The notes: generated by a model not told the origin, from the sequence alone. A stretch of DNA of 64,000 bases from Parahaliea mediterranea (GCF_003402235.1 NZ_QEWO01000007.1:1-64000), one strand, 5' to 3'. Counted from the first letter of the stretch, positions 17,346 to 27,617 are shown. Numbers and translations: made by a program.

Positions 17346-18251
17346 ATGCAGAAATGGAGCGTGGTGTGGGGGCTGGTGGCCGCTCTTGGCGCAGCCGCGG
17401 CGGGTGCCCAGGAGCTGACGCCCAGGGCCTACTGGCCAGCGCCGGCGGGCACCCAGCTGCTGACGCTGGGGGCCTCCTATACCGATGGCGACACCGTGCC
17501 CGACCCGTCCCTGCCCATTGTCGGTGTGGACTCCAGCATCCTCACCGCCACCGCCGGCTACACGCGCTTTTTTGCCCTGGCCGGACGCACGGCCAACGTT
17601 TTTGTGCAGCAACCCTATTCTGTGGGCGACACCCGGGCCGAGCACGAGGTTTTCGGGGAATTGCAGCGTGACTACCAGGGGGTGGGGGATGTGACCGCCG
17701 GCCTGTCCGTTAACCTGCTGGGTGCGCCGGCCATGAACCTGCAGCAGTTTGGCGAGCTGCGCCATGCGCCGCGCCCCATACTCGGGGCCAGTCTCAAGGT
17801 GGTGGCCCCCACCGGCCGCTACGAGGCGGACCGCCTGATCAACGTCGGTGCCAACCGCTGGGCGGCCAAGGTGGAACTGGGCTATATCCAGCCACTGGCG
17901 CCCAGCTGGCTGCTGGAAGTGGATGTCGGCGTGTGGGGCTTTGCCAACAACGATGACTACGTGGGCTTTACCCGCGAGCAGGACCCGATCTACTCCGCCC
18001 AGCTGCACCTGATCAAGCGCTTTGGCCCCGGCTTCTGGGGGGGCATCAACGTCAACGGCTACCGCGGCGGGCGCAGCACCATAGGCGGGCGCGAACTGGA
18101 CGATCTACAGCGCGATTCCAAGGCCGGTGTTACCCTGGTGTTCCCCTTTGCCGGCAGGCACGCCATCAAGGCCAGCTTCGCCACCGGCTCGGTCAACGAC
18201 AGCGACGAACGCTTTTCGATTTACCAGCTCAGCTACCAGCGGGTGTTCTGA
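17346..18251 (+). CDS. Outer-membrane beta-barrel of the MetA-pathway/transporter family
   Basis: A 301-aa exported protein with a signal peptide ending AGAQE and alternating beta strands throughout, closing on the aromatic YQRVF. It resembles the phenol-degradation MetA-like outer-membrane group (motifs YWPAPAGTQLLTLG, LQRDYQGVGDV, VAPTGRYEADRLINVGANRWA). These are thought to form channels for hydrophobic compounds, though most are untested. ATG at 17346 gives the signal peptide; an upstream start at 17313 would add an unlikely basic tail. Its stop abuts the ychF stop with no spacer. Confidence 0.75.
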   Translation: MQKWSVVWGLVAALGAAAAGAQELTPRAYWPAPAGTQLLTLGASYTDGDTVPDPSLPIVGVDSSILTATAGYTRFFALAGRTANVFVQQPYSVGDTRAEHEVFGELQRDYQGVGDVTAGLSVNLLGAPAMNLQQFGELRHAPRPILGASLKVVAPTGRYEADRLINVGANRWAAKVELGYIQPLAPSWLLEVDVGVWGFANNDDYVGFTREQDPIYSAQLHLIKRFGPGFWGGINVNGYRGGRSTIGGRELDDLQRDSKAGVTLVFPFAGRHAIKASFATGSVNDSDERFSIYQLSYQRVF

Positions 18252-19346
18252 TCACACGTTGAAGCGGAAGTGGATGACATCGCCGTCCTGCACGATGTAG
18301 TCCTTGCCCTCCAGGCGCCAGCGGCCGGCGTCCTTGGCACCCTGTTCACCCTTGTGGGAGATGAAGTCGTCGTAGCTGACCACCTCGGCGCGGATGAAGC
18401 CCTTTTGGAAGTCGGTGTGGATAACTCCGGCTGCCTCGGGGGCAGTGGCGCCGACTTTCACGGTCCAGGCGCGCACTTCTTTTTCGCCGGCGGTGAAGTA
18501 GGTCTGCAGGTTCAGCAGCTGGTAGCCGGCGCGGATCACCCGGTTCAGGCCCGGCTCTTCCATGCCGAGGTCGGCCAGAAATTCATCGCGCTCGTCGTCT
18601 TCCAGCTCGATGATTTCCGATTCCAGCTTGTTGCAGATGGGGACCACCACGGCATTTTCGCTGGCGGCAATCTCCCGCACCTTGTCCAGGTGGGGGTTGT
18701 TGTCAAAGCCGTCCTCGCTGACGTTGGCAATGTACATGGTGGGTTTGACGGTCAGCAGGAAGAGCTGCTTGAGCAGGGCTTTCTCGTTGGCGTCAAAATC
18801 CAGCGCGCGCACCGGCTTTGCCTCGTTCAACTGGGGCAGCAGTTTGTTTTCCAGCAGGGCCTTCATGGCCACCGCCTCCTTGTCGCCGCCCTTGGCGGTA
18901 CGGGTCACTTTCTGCAACTGCTTTTCGCAGCTGTCCAGGTCGGCCAGCGCCAGCTCGGTGTTGATCACCTCGATGTCTGAGGCCGGGTCCACGGTGTTGG
19001 CCACGTGAATCACGTTGTCGTCTTCAAAGCAGCGCACCACGTGGGCAATGGCGTCGGTTTCGCGGATGTTGGCCAGGAACTGGTTGCCCAGGCCCTCGCC
19101 CTTGGACGCGCCCGCCACCAGGCCGGCGATGTCGACAAACTCCATGGTGGTGGCGATTTCCCGCTGGGGCTTCACTATTTCGGCGATGCGGGTCTGGCGC
19201 GGGTCGGGAATGGGCACCACGCCGGCGTTGGGCTCAATGGTGCAGAAGGGAAAGTTCTCGGCGTCGATGCCGGCCCGGGTCAGGGCGTTGAACAGGGTGG
19301 ACTTGCCCACGTTGGGCAGGCCGACGATTCCGCATTTGATTCCCAT
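18252..19346 (-). CDS. ychF: Redox-regulated ATPase YchF
   Basis: A 364-aa Obg-family P-loop protein, the usual length. Walker A is GLPNVGKST near residue 8. The base-recognition motif is the YchF-type NVSE near residue 210, which favours ATP over GTP. The C-terminal TGS-like domain ends [14 protein letters not shown]. YchF binds ribosomes and damps stress responses. It is the last gene of the prs-rplY-pth-ychF run, the order seen in pseudomonads. Confidence 0.97.
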   Translation of the reverse strand: MGIKCGIVGLPNVGKSTLFNALTRAGIDAENFPFCTIEPNAGVVPIPDPRQTRIAEIVKPQREIATTMEFVDIAGLVAGASKGEGLGNQFLANIRETDAIAHVVRCFEDDNVIHVANTVDPASDIEVINTELALADLDSCEKQLQKVTRTAKGGDKEAVAMKALLENKLLPQLNEAKPVRALDFDANEKALLKQLFLLTVKPTMYIANVSEDGFDNNPHLDKVREIAASENAVVVPICNKLESEIIELEDDERDEFLADLGMEEPGLNRVIRAGYQLLNLQTYFTAGEKEVRAWTVKVGATAPEAAGVIHTDFQKGFIRAEVVSYDDFISHKGEQGAKDAGRWRLEGKDYIVQDGDVIHFRFNV

Positions 19347-19381
19347 GGTTGATTCCTGTCAGAAAAGGGGCCGAGCCGCGC

Positions 19382-19972
19382 TCAGGCCGCGTTGAAACTG
19401 TGTAGCCGGGTCATGGCCCGGGTGCCGTCGCCGTCCAGCAGCAGGGGCAGGGCGGCCAGGGCTTCGTCGATGCTCAGGTCGATGCGTGTGCGCTCGTCGG
19501 CGCTGGGGCGGCCCAGCACGTAGCCGGTGACTTTCGACGCGTGGCCCGGGTGGCCAATGCCGATGCGCAGGCGGTGAAAATCCTTGCTGTTGCCCAGTGC
19601 CGGCACGATGTCGCGCAGGCCGTTGTGGCCGCCGTGGCCGCCGCCCTGCTTGAAGCGGGCCTGGCCGGCGGGAATGTCCAGCTCGTCGTGGGCAACCAGA
19701 ATCTGCTGCGGGGCAATCTTGTAAAAGGTCGCCATCGCCGCCACGGCCTGGCCGCTGCGGTTCATGAACGTGGTGGGGATAAGCAGGCGCAGGTCGTGGC
19801 CCGCCAGTCGAATACGTGCAGTGAGGCCAAAGAACTTGCCTTCACTTTGCAGGGTGGCGCCGCAGGAACGTGCCAGCGCCTCCACAAAATCGGCGCCCGC
19901 GTTGTGGCGTGTACCCCGGTAGTCGCTGCCGGGATTGCCGAGGCCAGCTATCAGTTGGATATTGGCTGTCAA
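19382..19972 (-). CDS. pth: Peptidyl-tRNA hydrolase
   Basis: A 196-aa enzyme that releases tRNA from prematurely dropped peptidyl-tRNA. Catalytic His23 lies in GTRHNAG; the substrate-binding Asn residues lie in FMNRSG and GGHNGLRD. The start is TTG at 19972, directly before [14 protein letters not shown]; no ATG is available nearby. It is 35 bp upstream of ychF and 29 bp downstream of rplY, probably one transcript. Confidence 0.96.
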   Translation of the reverse strand: MTANIQLIAGLGNPGSDYRGTRHNAGADFVEALARSCGATLQSEGKFFGLTARIRLAGHDLRLLIPTTFMNRSGQAVAAMATFYKIAPQQILVAHDELDIPAGQARFKQGGGHGGHNGLRDIVPALGNSKDFHRLRIGIGHPGHASKVTGYVLGRPSADERTRIDLSIDEALAALPLLLDGDGTRAMTRLHSFNAA

Positions 19973-20001
19973 CGCGGGTGCCGCTCGCGGCGCAGGACCA
20001 A

Positions 20002-20658
20002 TCAGTCCTCGCCGTTCTCCTCGGCATCGCCTGCTTCGGCTGCGCCATCTTCCTCGTCGTCGGCATCGCTGCCACCTTTCGGCGGGATCACGCTGGCAAC
20101 GGCCAGGTCGTGGTCTTCACCCAGGGCCAGGGCCACGGAGGTGACGCCCTTGGGCAGTGCGATGTCGGACAGGTGAACGATTTCACCGGCCTTGACGTTC
20201 AGCATATCCACTTCGATGTACTCGGGGATATCGGTGGGCAGACACAGGACTTCGATGTCGGTTTCCTGGTGCTGGATCATGCCGCCTTCGATTTTCACAC
20301 CGTGGCAGCTCTTCTCGTTCAGGAAGTGAACCGGCACGTGCACCTTGATGGCCACTTTGTCGTCAACGCGCAGGAAGTCGGCGTGCATCACGGCATTGCG
20401 GGAGGGGTGACGTTGCAGGTCCTTGAGGATGGCCTTCTCTGCCTTGCCGGCCACGTTGACGGTCAGCACGTGAGAGAAGAAAGCCTCGTTCTCCAGGGCC
20501 TTTTCCAGGTCCTTGCGGATCAGGGTCAGGGGCTGGGGCTCTTTGTTGCCACCGTAGATGATGGCGGGTACCAGGTCGGCGTGACGACGCAGGCGGCGGC
20601 TCGCACCTTTCCCCATGTCCTCGCGCACTTCGGCGTCGATTGCAAATTGGTCAGACAT
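20002..20658 (-). CDS. rplY: 50S ribosomal protein L25/general stress protein Ctc
   Basis: A 218-aa two-domain (TL5/CTC type) L25 that binds 5S rRNA: the N-terminal L25 domain includes [10 protein letters not shown] and [17 protein letters not shown], and the C-terminal beta domain runs from about residue 100 ([29 protein letters not shown]). An acidic tail of Asp/Glu/Ala follows residue 195. It sits between prs and pth, its usual place. Confidence 0.96.
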   Translation of the reverse strand: MSDQFAIDAEVREDMGKGASRRLRRHADLVPAIIYGGNKEPQPLTLIRKDLEKALENEAFFSHVLTVNVAGKAEKAILKDLQRHPSRNAVMHADFLRVDDKVAIKVHVPVHFLNEKSCHGVKIEGGMIQHQETDIEVLCLPTDIPEYIEVDMLNVKAGEIVHLSDIALPKGVTSVALALGEDHDLAVASVIPPKGGSDADDEEDGAAEAGDAEENGED

Positions 20659-20812
20659 TGTCTGGCTCCTGTAAAAACACCGCTTTGCTTGCGACCAGCG
20701 CGGCGGTGGGTTTCAAAGGCTGGCCGGTGTGGCGCAGCCTGTTAATGCCTTCAGCCACTGCCTGGCAACAGGTAGCGTGCGGAAGGCGCCGGTAAGCGCT
20801 GTTCCTTATTGG

Positions 20813-21760
<948 letters not shown>

Positions 21761-21835
21761 GGCGCTTACCTCGGGTCGATGCTGGAAAGGGGCTCTACAT
21801 TGATCGCCAGTGGCGTCCTGCCGTCTGCGATCGGG

Positions 21836-21867
21836 TGTACGTCCTGTACATGGAACCTGCTGTACAT
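21836..21867. promoter_or_regulatory. TGTAC-repeat cluster upstream of prs
   Basis: CTGTACAT occurs at 21844-21851 and again at 21860-21867, exactly 16 bp apart, and TGTAC at 21836 forms a 5-bp inverted repeat with GTACA at 21846-21850. Spaced palindromic hexamers 75-110 bp upstream of the prs start look like a repressor or activator site, but the regulator is unknown. Confidence 0.4.
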
Positions 21868-21874
21868 AGAAATA

Positions 21875-21904
21875 GTGCCATACACTGCGGTCAATGTATG
21901 GCAC
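21875..21904. repeat. Perfect 10-bp inverted repeat between tRNA-Gln and prs
   Basis: GTGCCATACA and TGTATGGCAC pair perfectly around a 10-base spacer. On the minus strand the next bases are TATTTCTATG, mildly T-rich. It could stop tRNA read-through or act as an operator for prs. Confidence 0.5.
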
Positions 21905-21911
21905 TGCATCC

Positions 21912-21935
21912 GGGCGCCCTGCGGTGGTGGCGCCC
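21912..21935 (-). terminator. GC-rich hairpin downstream of tRNA-Gln
   Basis: GGGCGCC and GGCGCCC pair around ten bases, about 33 bp after the tRNA 3' end. There is no T-run; it may define the tRNA precursor trailer. Confidence 0.35.
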
Positions 21936-21967
21936 CGCGCAACGCTGCGGGCGGTACGCGTGGTATA

Positions 21968-22042
21968 TGGCTGGGGTGGTAGGATTCGAACCTACGAATG
22001 CCAGGATCAAAACCTGGTGCCTTGCCGCTTGGCGACACCCCA
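21968..22042 (-). tRNA. tRNA-Gln (anticodon TTG)
   Basis: A 75-nt cloverleaf read on the minus strand. The acceptor stem TGGGGTG pairs with CACCCCA, with a discriminator G and an encoded CCA at 21968-21970. The anticodon arm CCAGG-TTTTGAT-CCTGG places TTG in the loop, and the T arm has GGTTCGAATCC. It lies between ispE and prs, as in pseudomonads. Confidence 0.97.
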
Positions 22043-22054
22043 GTAATTGGGTTT

Positions 22055-22885
22055 TCAGGATAACGCTGACAGTGCGGGTGAGCGGTTGATGCCGCGCGCC
22101 ACATAGGCCTGCCAGGGCTCGGGAACCTGCACTGCCACCGCCTGGGCGGCTGCGCGACTGTCAAAGCGGGAAAAGACGCAAGCGCCTGTTCCTGTCAGCC
22201 TGGAATCTCCGAATTTTGCTAGCCAATTCAATGCCTTGGCTACCTCGGGGTAACGGGTGGTAACAACTTCCTGGCAGTCGTTCCGGTGTCCCCCCTGAAA
22301 AACGGCCGCCATTGTGATCGCAGGGCTGTTCCTTGTCAATTCCCGTGCCGAAAAAATTTCCCCGGTGGGCACATGGCAGCCGGGGTGGATGATCAGGTAC
22401 CACGCCGGGGGCAGTTCCACCGGGCTCAGGCGCTCGCCAAGGCCCTCGGCCCAGGCGCTGTGGCCGGCCACAAACAGCGGCACATCCGCCCCCAGGGCCA
22501 GGCCAATGGCCTGCAGTTGCCGATTGCTGTGCCCGCACTGCCACAGCCGGTTCAGGGCCAGCAGAGTGCTGGCGGCGTCGGAGCTGCCGCCGCCGAGTCC
22601 GCCGCCGCTGGGAATCCGCTTGGTGGTGTGAATGTGAACGCCGTGGCTGCCGTGCTGCAGGGCGCGGGCGGCGCGGGTGATGAGGTTGTCGGCCGGTGCC
22701 AGGCCAAGGGTGTCACCGCCGAGCGCGATGCGGCCGCTGTGGTCGGGGGTGAAGGTCAGGGTGTCGCCCCAGTCCAGCAGCTGGAACAGACTCTGCAGCT
22801 CATGGTAGCCATCGGGGCGGCGCCCGGTGATGTGCAGCAGCAGATTCAGCTTGGCCGGTGCCGGCAGGACAAGGGGCTCACTCAC
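22055..22885 (-). CDS. ispE: 4-diphosphocytidyl-2-C-methyl-D-erythritol kinase
   Basis: A 276-aa GHMP kinase of the MEP isoprenoid pathway. The substrate-site motif PAPAKLNLLLHI is at the N-terminus, the ATP-binding GHMP motif PSGGGLGGGSSDAA is near residue 95, and TGTGACVF is near residue 240. The GTG start at 22885 overlaps the lolB stop by eight bases, indicating translational coupling. The tRNA-Gln gene follows 12 bp after the stop. Confidence 0.96.
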   Translation of the reverse strand: MSEPLVLPAPAKLNLLLHITGRRPDGYHELQSLFQLLDWGDTLTFTPDHSGRIALGGDTLGLAPADNLITRAARALQHGSHGVHIHTTKRIPSGGGLGGGSSDAASTLLALNRLWQCGHSNRQLQAIGLALGADVPLFVAGHSAWAEGLGERLSPVELPPAWYLIIHPGCHVPTGEIFSARELTRNSPAITMAAVFQGGHRNDCQEVVTTRYPEVAKALNWLAKFGDSRLTGTGACVFSRFDSRAAAQAVAVQVPEPWQAYVARGINRSPALSALS

Positions 22886-23474
22886 CGGGGGCCCCCGGCC
22901 GCCAGTCGCGGATCAGCAGCCGGGCGCTGGTGTCGCCGCGGCGCAGGTTCAGGCGGGTGGGCAGGTCGTAGTTGTCGAACCGGCGATAGTCGAAAAACTC
23001 CACCTGCCAGCCCTGCTGCTGCAGGTGGCTCAGGCGCTGGTTGTCCAGGCGCAGTGCCTCGGTGGCGGCGTTAGGCTGTGGTATGCCGCGCAGCCAGAAG
23101 GGCAGGGCGGCCACCGGAATGTCCCAGCCGGTGCTCTCGCGCACCGCCTCGGGGGTGGAGATGTCCAGAATGCGGATTTCGTCGCCGCGCCGGACCTCCA
23201 GCCGTTCACCGTCTGCCAGCACCTGGGTGGAGGCCATGCCCAGGGGGCCGCTGAGCTGCAGTTCGGACTGCTCGCCGCGCTGGCGCCACAGCAGGCTGGC
23301 GGTTTCCGCCTGCTCGCCATTGCGCAGGGCCAGCTTGCCCCGGGCCTGCCACTGTTCTAGCGCGCCCAGCCGGGCGAGGTGCTGCTGCCAGCCCTGCTCG
23401 CCCGGGGGCGATGGCGGGACGGTGCTGCAGCCGGCCAGCAGGGCCAGCAGCAGGGGAAGAATAAGCCGGCGCAT
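22878..23474 (-). CDS. lolB: Outer-membrane lipoprotein LolB
   Basis: A 198-aa lipoprotein that receives lipoproteins from LolA and inserts them in the outer membrane. The signal peptide ends in the lipobox LLAGC with Cys15-16 lipidated. LolB motifs include WQARGKLALRNGEQAETASLLWRQ and LSGPLGMASTQV, and late W-x-V-x-F-x-D-Y-R-x-x-D. It lies between the TPR gene and ispE with short or overlapping junctions. Confidence 0.94.
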   Translation of the reverse strand: MRRLILPLLLALLAGCSTVPPSPPGEQGWQQHLARLGALEQWQARGKLALRNGEQAETASLLWRQRGEQSELQLSGPLGMASTQVLADGERLEVRRGDEIRILDISTPEAVRESTGWDIPVAALPFWLRGIPQPNAATEALRLDNQRLSHLQQQGWQVEFFDYRRFDNYDLPTRLNLRRGDTSARLLIRDWRPGAPGE

Positions 23475-23477
23475 GGA

Positions 23478-25226
23478 TCAGGGGTTGGCTTGCAGCATGC
23501 TGACGTCAAAGCGCTGGATGGTGCTCAGCAGAATTTCGTGGCGCGGGTCTTTCTGCAGGGCGTCGCGCCAGATGGCGCGGGCCTGTTCGGCCTTGCCCGA
23601 TACCCACAGCACCTCGCCCAGGTGCGCCGCTACCTCCGGGTCGGGGAAGGCCTGGTAGGCGCGCTCCAGATAAAAGAGGGCATCTTCATAGTGGCCCTGG
23701 CGATAGAGCACCCAGCCCATGCTGTCGAGGATGGCGGGCTCGTCGGGTTCCAGAATCAGTGCGCGCTCGATCAGCTCGCGGGCTTCGTCAAAGCGCTGGG
23801 TGCGGTTGGCCAGGGAGTAGCCGAGGGCGTTGAGCGCGGTGGCGTTGTCCGGCTCCTGGGCGATGATGGTGCGCAGGTCGGATTCCATCAGCGCCAGGTT
23901 GCCCTGTTTTTCCCCCAGCAGGGAGCGGCTGTAGCGCAGGGATGAGGACTCCGGCAGGCGCGCCAGGCCGGCATCCAGCACGGCCATGGCGGCGCTGCTG
24001 TCGCCGGCGCCGCTGAGCACTTCGGCTTCCAGGGCGTAGAGCCGCTCCTGTGCCTCGGGGTGGCTCTCGCGCAGGGTGTTGAACAGGGTGCGGGCCTGCC
24101 CGTCCTTGCCGTTTTCCAGCAGGATGCGGCCGATGCGCCCCTTGGCGCTGAAGAAGTCACCGCTGTCCGCGGCGCTGACTTCCATGTAGGCCTTCACCGC
24201 CGCCTGCTGGTCGCCGGCATCCTCGGCGATGCGGCCCAGGTAGTAATAGGCTTCGTCGGTGCGCTGGCCAAGGTCGATCAGCTGGTGCAGGTAGGCCTTG
24301 GCCGCCAGGTCGTCGCCGACCTCGTGGTTGATCAGGGCCAGGGAGAACAGCAGGTTGCCGTCTTGCGGGGCGCGGGCCGAGAGAATCTCAAACTGGCCGC
24401 GGGCGGCGTCGATATCGCTGCGGGTGAGCAGGCGGGCGTACTGCAGGCGCAGCCGGCTGTCGTCGGGGTTGGCGGCCAGGGCTTGCTCGATATGGGCGAA
24501 GGGTGCATCGCTGCCCTGCTCCAGCCGGATCTTGGCTTCCAGCAGCAGGCCCTGGTACTGGTAGGGTTCCTGGGCAAACAGTTGCGTCAACAGCGCCAGT
24601 GCCTGCGCGTGCTGCTGCAGCTCATCGTAGGCCAGGGCGCGGGTCAGCAGCAGTGAGGGGTTGTCGGGAAACTCCTGCGACAGCGCCTCCAGCCCGGCGA
24701 CCAGCGCCTGTTGCTCTCTGGCGCCCAGTTCCGGAAAGCGGTTCAGCAGAATGGGGAAGTTGGCCTTGCCCTGGTCCCTGGCCACCAGGGCCAGGTGGGG
24801 CAGGGCTTCGTTGGTGCGCCCGGCCCGGGACAGCAGGGTGGCGTAGGTGTTGTTGGCCTCTACGTTGTCCGGCTCCAACTCCACCCACAGGGCGGCGGAT
24901 TCCCGGGCGGCGTCCTCCTGCTGCATGAACTGGGCGATGTGGGTGGTGTGGGCGCTGACCCCGCGGTCGCGCAGCAGCGGCGCCTGCTGGGTGTAGAGGT
25001 CCAGGGCGGTGCCGTAGTCGCGCCGGCGCAGGGCGAATTCCCCCACCAGCAGGGGGTAGAGTGCATCCGCCGGGATGGCGCGCTCCGGTGGAGGTGGTGC
25101 CTCATCGGCCTCGGCCACAGGGGCGGCGGGCGCTTGGGGGGCTGGCGCAGAGGCGCAGGCGCCGAGCAGGGCGGTCAGGCAGGCGGCGAGGAACAGACGC
25201 GACATGGCGGGGAGATTTCCGGACAT
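23478..25226 (-). CDS. Tetratricopeptide-repeat lipoprotein
   Basis: A 582-aa lipoprotein. The start at 25226 follows GGGAG; an ATG at 25205 gives a tighter signal peptide and is a fair alternative. The lipobox is LLGAC. Many TPR units follow, clearest from about residue 440 onward (NALGYSLANRTQRFDEARELIERALILEPDEPAILDSMGWVLYRQGHYEDALFYLERAYQ, summarised here by its paired A-x-x-x-x-P helices). It is the PA4667-type gene that neighbours lolB in pseudomonads. It probably scaffolds an envelope complex; no enzymatic role is seen. Confidence 0.88.
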   Translation of the reverse strand: MSGNLPAMSRLFLAACLTALLGACASAPAPQAPAAPVAEADEAPPPPERAIPADALYPLLVGEFALRRRDYGTALDLYTQQAPLLRDRGVSAHTTHIAQFMQQEDAARESAALWVELEPDNVEANNTYATLLSRAGRTNEALPHLALVARDQGKANFPILLNRFPELGAREQQALVAGLEALSQEFPDNPSLLLTRALAYDELQQHAQALALLTQLFAQEPYQYQGLLLEAKIRLEQGSDAPFAHIEQALAANPDDSRLRLQYARLLTRSDIDAARGQFEILSARAPQDGNLLFSLALINHEVGDDLAAKAYLHQLIDLGQRTDEAYYYLGRIAEDAGDQQAAVKAYMEVSAADSGDFFSAKGRIGRILLENGKDGQARTLFNTLRESHPEAQERLYALEAEVLSGAGDSSAAMAVLDAGLARLPESSSLRYSRSLLGEKQGNLALMESDLRTIIAQEPDNATALNALGYSLANRTQRFDEARELIERALILEPDEPAILDSMGWVLYRQGHYEDALFYLERAYQAFPDPEVAAHLGEVLWVSGKAEQARAIWRDALQKDPRHEILLSTIQRFDVSMLQANP

Positions 25227-25291
25227 CGGCAACAAAACTCCCGATGATTGTGACACAAGCCCCCGCGCAAGCCTACTTCAACGGCACCGCA

Positions 25292-26380
25292 TCAAGCCCT
25301 GTTTGCCAGAACTGCCAGGGTATCTTCCACCGAGGGTCCCTCCACCGTGACGTGCTCCCTCGCGCGCACCTGATCGTCGCGGATATCGGCAACGTCGGTC
25401 ATGAACTGGCTGTACCATTTGCGCACCAGGTGAATGGGGCCGTCGCCATCGCACAGCAGGGGATTGTCAATCAGGCATTTGTTGTTCCAGATCGCGACAT
25501 CCTGGTGGAATGACTCAAGCGTCTTTTCGGTATAGGCCGCCAGCAGTGCGCGGTTCTCTTCCGCGTTGTGTGTGGCGCTCTTTTTCATCATCACTCCGAA
25601 GTTGATGATGAAGTTATTCGTGTCCACCGGGATATGGCTCACCAGCAGGTGCACGGCCATGGGCTGTCCCTCCATGCTGCCCGTCATGGCGGTGGTCATG
25701 TAGGCCGGCCCCTCGTAAGTGGCGACACTGGTCAGCAGGTCGTCACAGCTATCGGTCAGGAGCTGGTGTCCGCCGACCATGTACTGGATAAACCGGTGTC
25801 CATCCATGACATTTTTGAACGACTTAACAGAAGAGTAGTGAACCGGGCCAAAATGCGCCATATCGGCCATGTTATCAACCAGCTCTCTGCCTTGAGACTG
25901 AATCGGGATGCTGTGCATTTCCCAGTCTGTCCATTCGCCGCTGTACCAGTCGGCGTTGTCTACTGGCTCTTGCTCTGGTATCGGCGGGTTATTCTCTGGA
26001 TCCTGCCACACCATTACCAGGCCATTTTTTTCCAGTACGGGCCAGGACTTGATGACAGCTTTGGGGGGGATTCGCTTGGCGTAAGGGATGTGATCGCACA
26101 CACCATCGGCGCCCCAGCGCCACAGGTGAAACGGGCAGATAACAGAATTCCCGCAGACTTCGCCGCGGCTGAGATCGCCCCCCATATGCGGGCAGTAACC
26201 ATCGAGAATATGTACCTGGTTGTCCTCCTGGCCGCGATAAGCCACGAGTTTTGTGCCGAAAGCGCTCAGCGTGGTGGGTGTGGTAGTGATACTGCTGTTG
26301 CTGCCAATCACGTACCAGCCGCGAGCGTAACGTTCCGGCGTTGGCCGGTGCTCTATGGTGTAGGGTTCGATCATGTTCAT
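25292..26380 (-). CDS. Rieske oxygenase, 3-ketosteroid 9-alpha-hydroxylase (KshA)-like
   Basis: A 362-aa Rieske non-haem iron oxygenase. The [2Fe-2S] site uses Cys63 and His65 (YCPHMGGDL) and Cys82 and His85 (CPFHLWRWG). The mononuclear iron site lies in NMADMAHFGPVH (Asp173, His176, His181). The phrase WRWGADGVCDHIPYAKRIPP is very close to what I know of KshA, which hydroxylates ring B of 3-ketosteroids. It needs a separate reductase (KshB), not seen here. It starts 49 bp after the HsaA-like gene in the same direction. It is noticeably AT-richer than the flanking core genes. Another ring-hydroxylating substrate is possible. Confidence 0.8.
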   Translation of the reverse strand: MNMIEPYTIEHRPTPERYARGWYVIGSNSSITTTPTTLSAFGTKLVAYRGQEDNQVHILDGYCPHMGGDLSRGEVCGNSVICPFHLWRWGADGVCDHIPYAKRIPPKAVIKSWPVLEKNGLVMVWQDPENNPPIPEQEPVDNADWYSGEWTDWEMHSIPIQSQGRELVDNMADMAHFGPVHYSSVKSFKNVMDGHRFIQYMVGGHQLLTDSCDDLLTSVATYEGPAYMTTAMTGSMEGQPMAVHLLVSHIPVDTNNFIINFGVMMKKSATHNAEENRALLAAYTEKTLESFHQDVAIWNNKCLIDNPLLCDGDGPIHLVRKWYSQFMTDVADIRDDQVRAREHVTVEGPSVEDTLAVLANRA

Positions 26381-26429
26381 CTTTAGTCTCCCAGTACTGT
26401 TCGAACTTCCCGGTCACTGATGTGACCCG

Positions 26430-27617
26430 TTACAGGAAAGAGTCGGTGTTGGCCTGGCCCATCAGCGAACCACCGAGGTTGCGCGCAAATTTGAACGGGT
26501 TGTTTGCCACATGGGTGCGGCCTGCATTGATGTCCAGCCAGGCCCGATTGAGTGGATGGCTGCGGTGTATGCCCTGGGCGCCACAAGCGATGAACAGATC
26601 GTTGACGGCATCCGCGCAGCGGGCGCCCACGCGCGCGGCCTCATAGCGCATGCGGATGCGCTCTTCCAGGGGCAGCGCGGAGTTAGCAGTCGCAACCGCC
26701 ATCATGCGCCGGATATTGCGAAACATGATGGTTTCACATTCGTCCACTACCGCCAGGGCTTGCGCCAGCGCCACTTGTGCTTCTGGATCGGTGGCAATTT
26801 TGTTGCCGTCATTGAGGCCAACCCGATGGCGGTTAACGGCAATGTAATCACCGGTAATGCCCTTCAGGCTGCCAATGGCGGCGCTACTGACCGCGCGCAC
26901 AAAAATCTGGCCGAAAGGAATACGGTACAGCGGTGCGGTATTTACCTGATTCCCAGGGCTGTTGCAGTGAAATCCGTCGATTGAGCGGTGAGTGCGATAT
27001 TCCGGGACAAAGGCGTCGCGGACAACGATATCGTGGCTACCGGTTCCCTCCAGGCCACTGACATCCCAGTTTTCCTCGATGTCGTAGTCTTCCCGGGGTA
27101 CCAGGAAAGTGCGGTAGTCGGGGCTGTCACCTTCGTCTTCCGGCGGGATGGCGGCGCCCAGAAAAGCCCATTGACAGTGCATGGAGCCAGAGGAAAAACC
27201 CCAGTGGCCGCTGAGCCGGAAACCGCCGTCGACCCGGGTCACATTGCCCACCGGCATGTAAGAAGAGGATATCAGGGTGCTGTTGTCTTCCGCCCACACG
27301 TCGCGCTGGGCCTGTTCATGAAACAGGGCGAGCTGCCAGTTGTGAATCGCCACCACACCGAGCACCCAGGCTGTTGACATGCAGCCCTGCGCGAGAATCA
27401 TCTGTACGCGGAAAAAGACTTCCGGGTCGAGTTCATACCCCCCAAAGCGCTTTGGCTGGAGTATCCGAAAGAACCCGCCTGCCTGCAGGTCACTGAGGGT
27501 TACGTTGGGTAAGCGCTGTAGTTTGATCGCCGACGGCTGCCTTTTTCGCAGTTCCGGTACCAGTTGCTGGGCCTGCCGGTAAAGCGATTCGGCCAGAGTG
27601 CCTGGGCTGTCGTTCAT
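26430..27617 (-). CDS. Acyl-CoA-dehydrogenase-fold flavin monooxygenase, HsaA-like
   Basis: A 395-aa protein of the two-component flavin monooxygenase group with an acyl-CoA dehydrogenase fold; HsaA of steroid degradation is about this length. Seen: FGGYELDPEVFFRVQMILAQG near the N-terminus, the flavin-site region LSGHWGFSSGS, and a C-terminal CGAQGIHRSHPLNRAWLDINAG-type helix ending with THVANN. The acyl-CoA dehydrogenase catalytic Glu is not evident. HsaA hydroxylates the phenolic secosteroid and needs a flavin reductase (HsaB), absent here. Pairing with the KshA-like gene supports a steroid role. DszC-like or pigment hydroxylases are alternatives. Confidence 0.75.
   Translation of the reverse strand: MNDSPGTLAESLYRQAQQLVPELRKRQPSAIKLQRLPNVTLSDLQAGGFFRILQPKRFGGYELDPEVFFRVQMILAQGCMSTAWVLGVVAIHNWQLALFHEQAQRDVWAEDNSTLISSSYMPVGNVTRVDGGFRLSGHWGFSSGSMHCQWAFLGAAIPPEDEGDSPDYRTFLVPREDYDIEENWDVSGLEGTGSHDIVVRDAFVPEYRTHRSIDGFHCNSPGNQVNTAPLYRIPFGQIFVRAVSSAAIGSLKGITGDYIAVNRHRVGLNDGNKIATDPEAQVALAQALAVVDECETIMFRNIRRMMAVATANSALPLEERIRMRYEAARVGARCADAVNDLFIACGAQGIHRSHPLNRAWLDINAGRTHVANNPFKFARNLGGSLMGQANTDSFL

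Noticed and set aside
21912-21935. Second tRNA or a riboswitch downstream of tRNA-Gln
   Set aside because: Only a single 7-bp stem; no cloverleaf or known aptamer core is present.
26430-27617. Acyl-CoA dehydrogenase of fatty-acid oxidation
   Set aside because: The fold fits, but the catalytic Glu region is absent and the sequence follows flavin-monooxygenase relatives such as HsaA.
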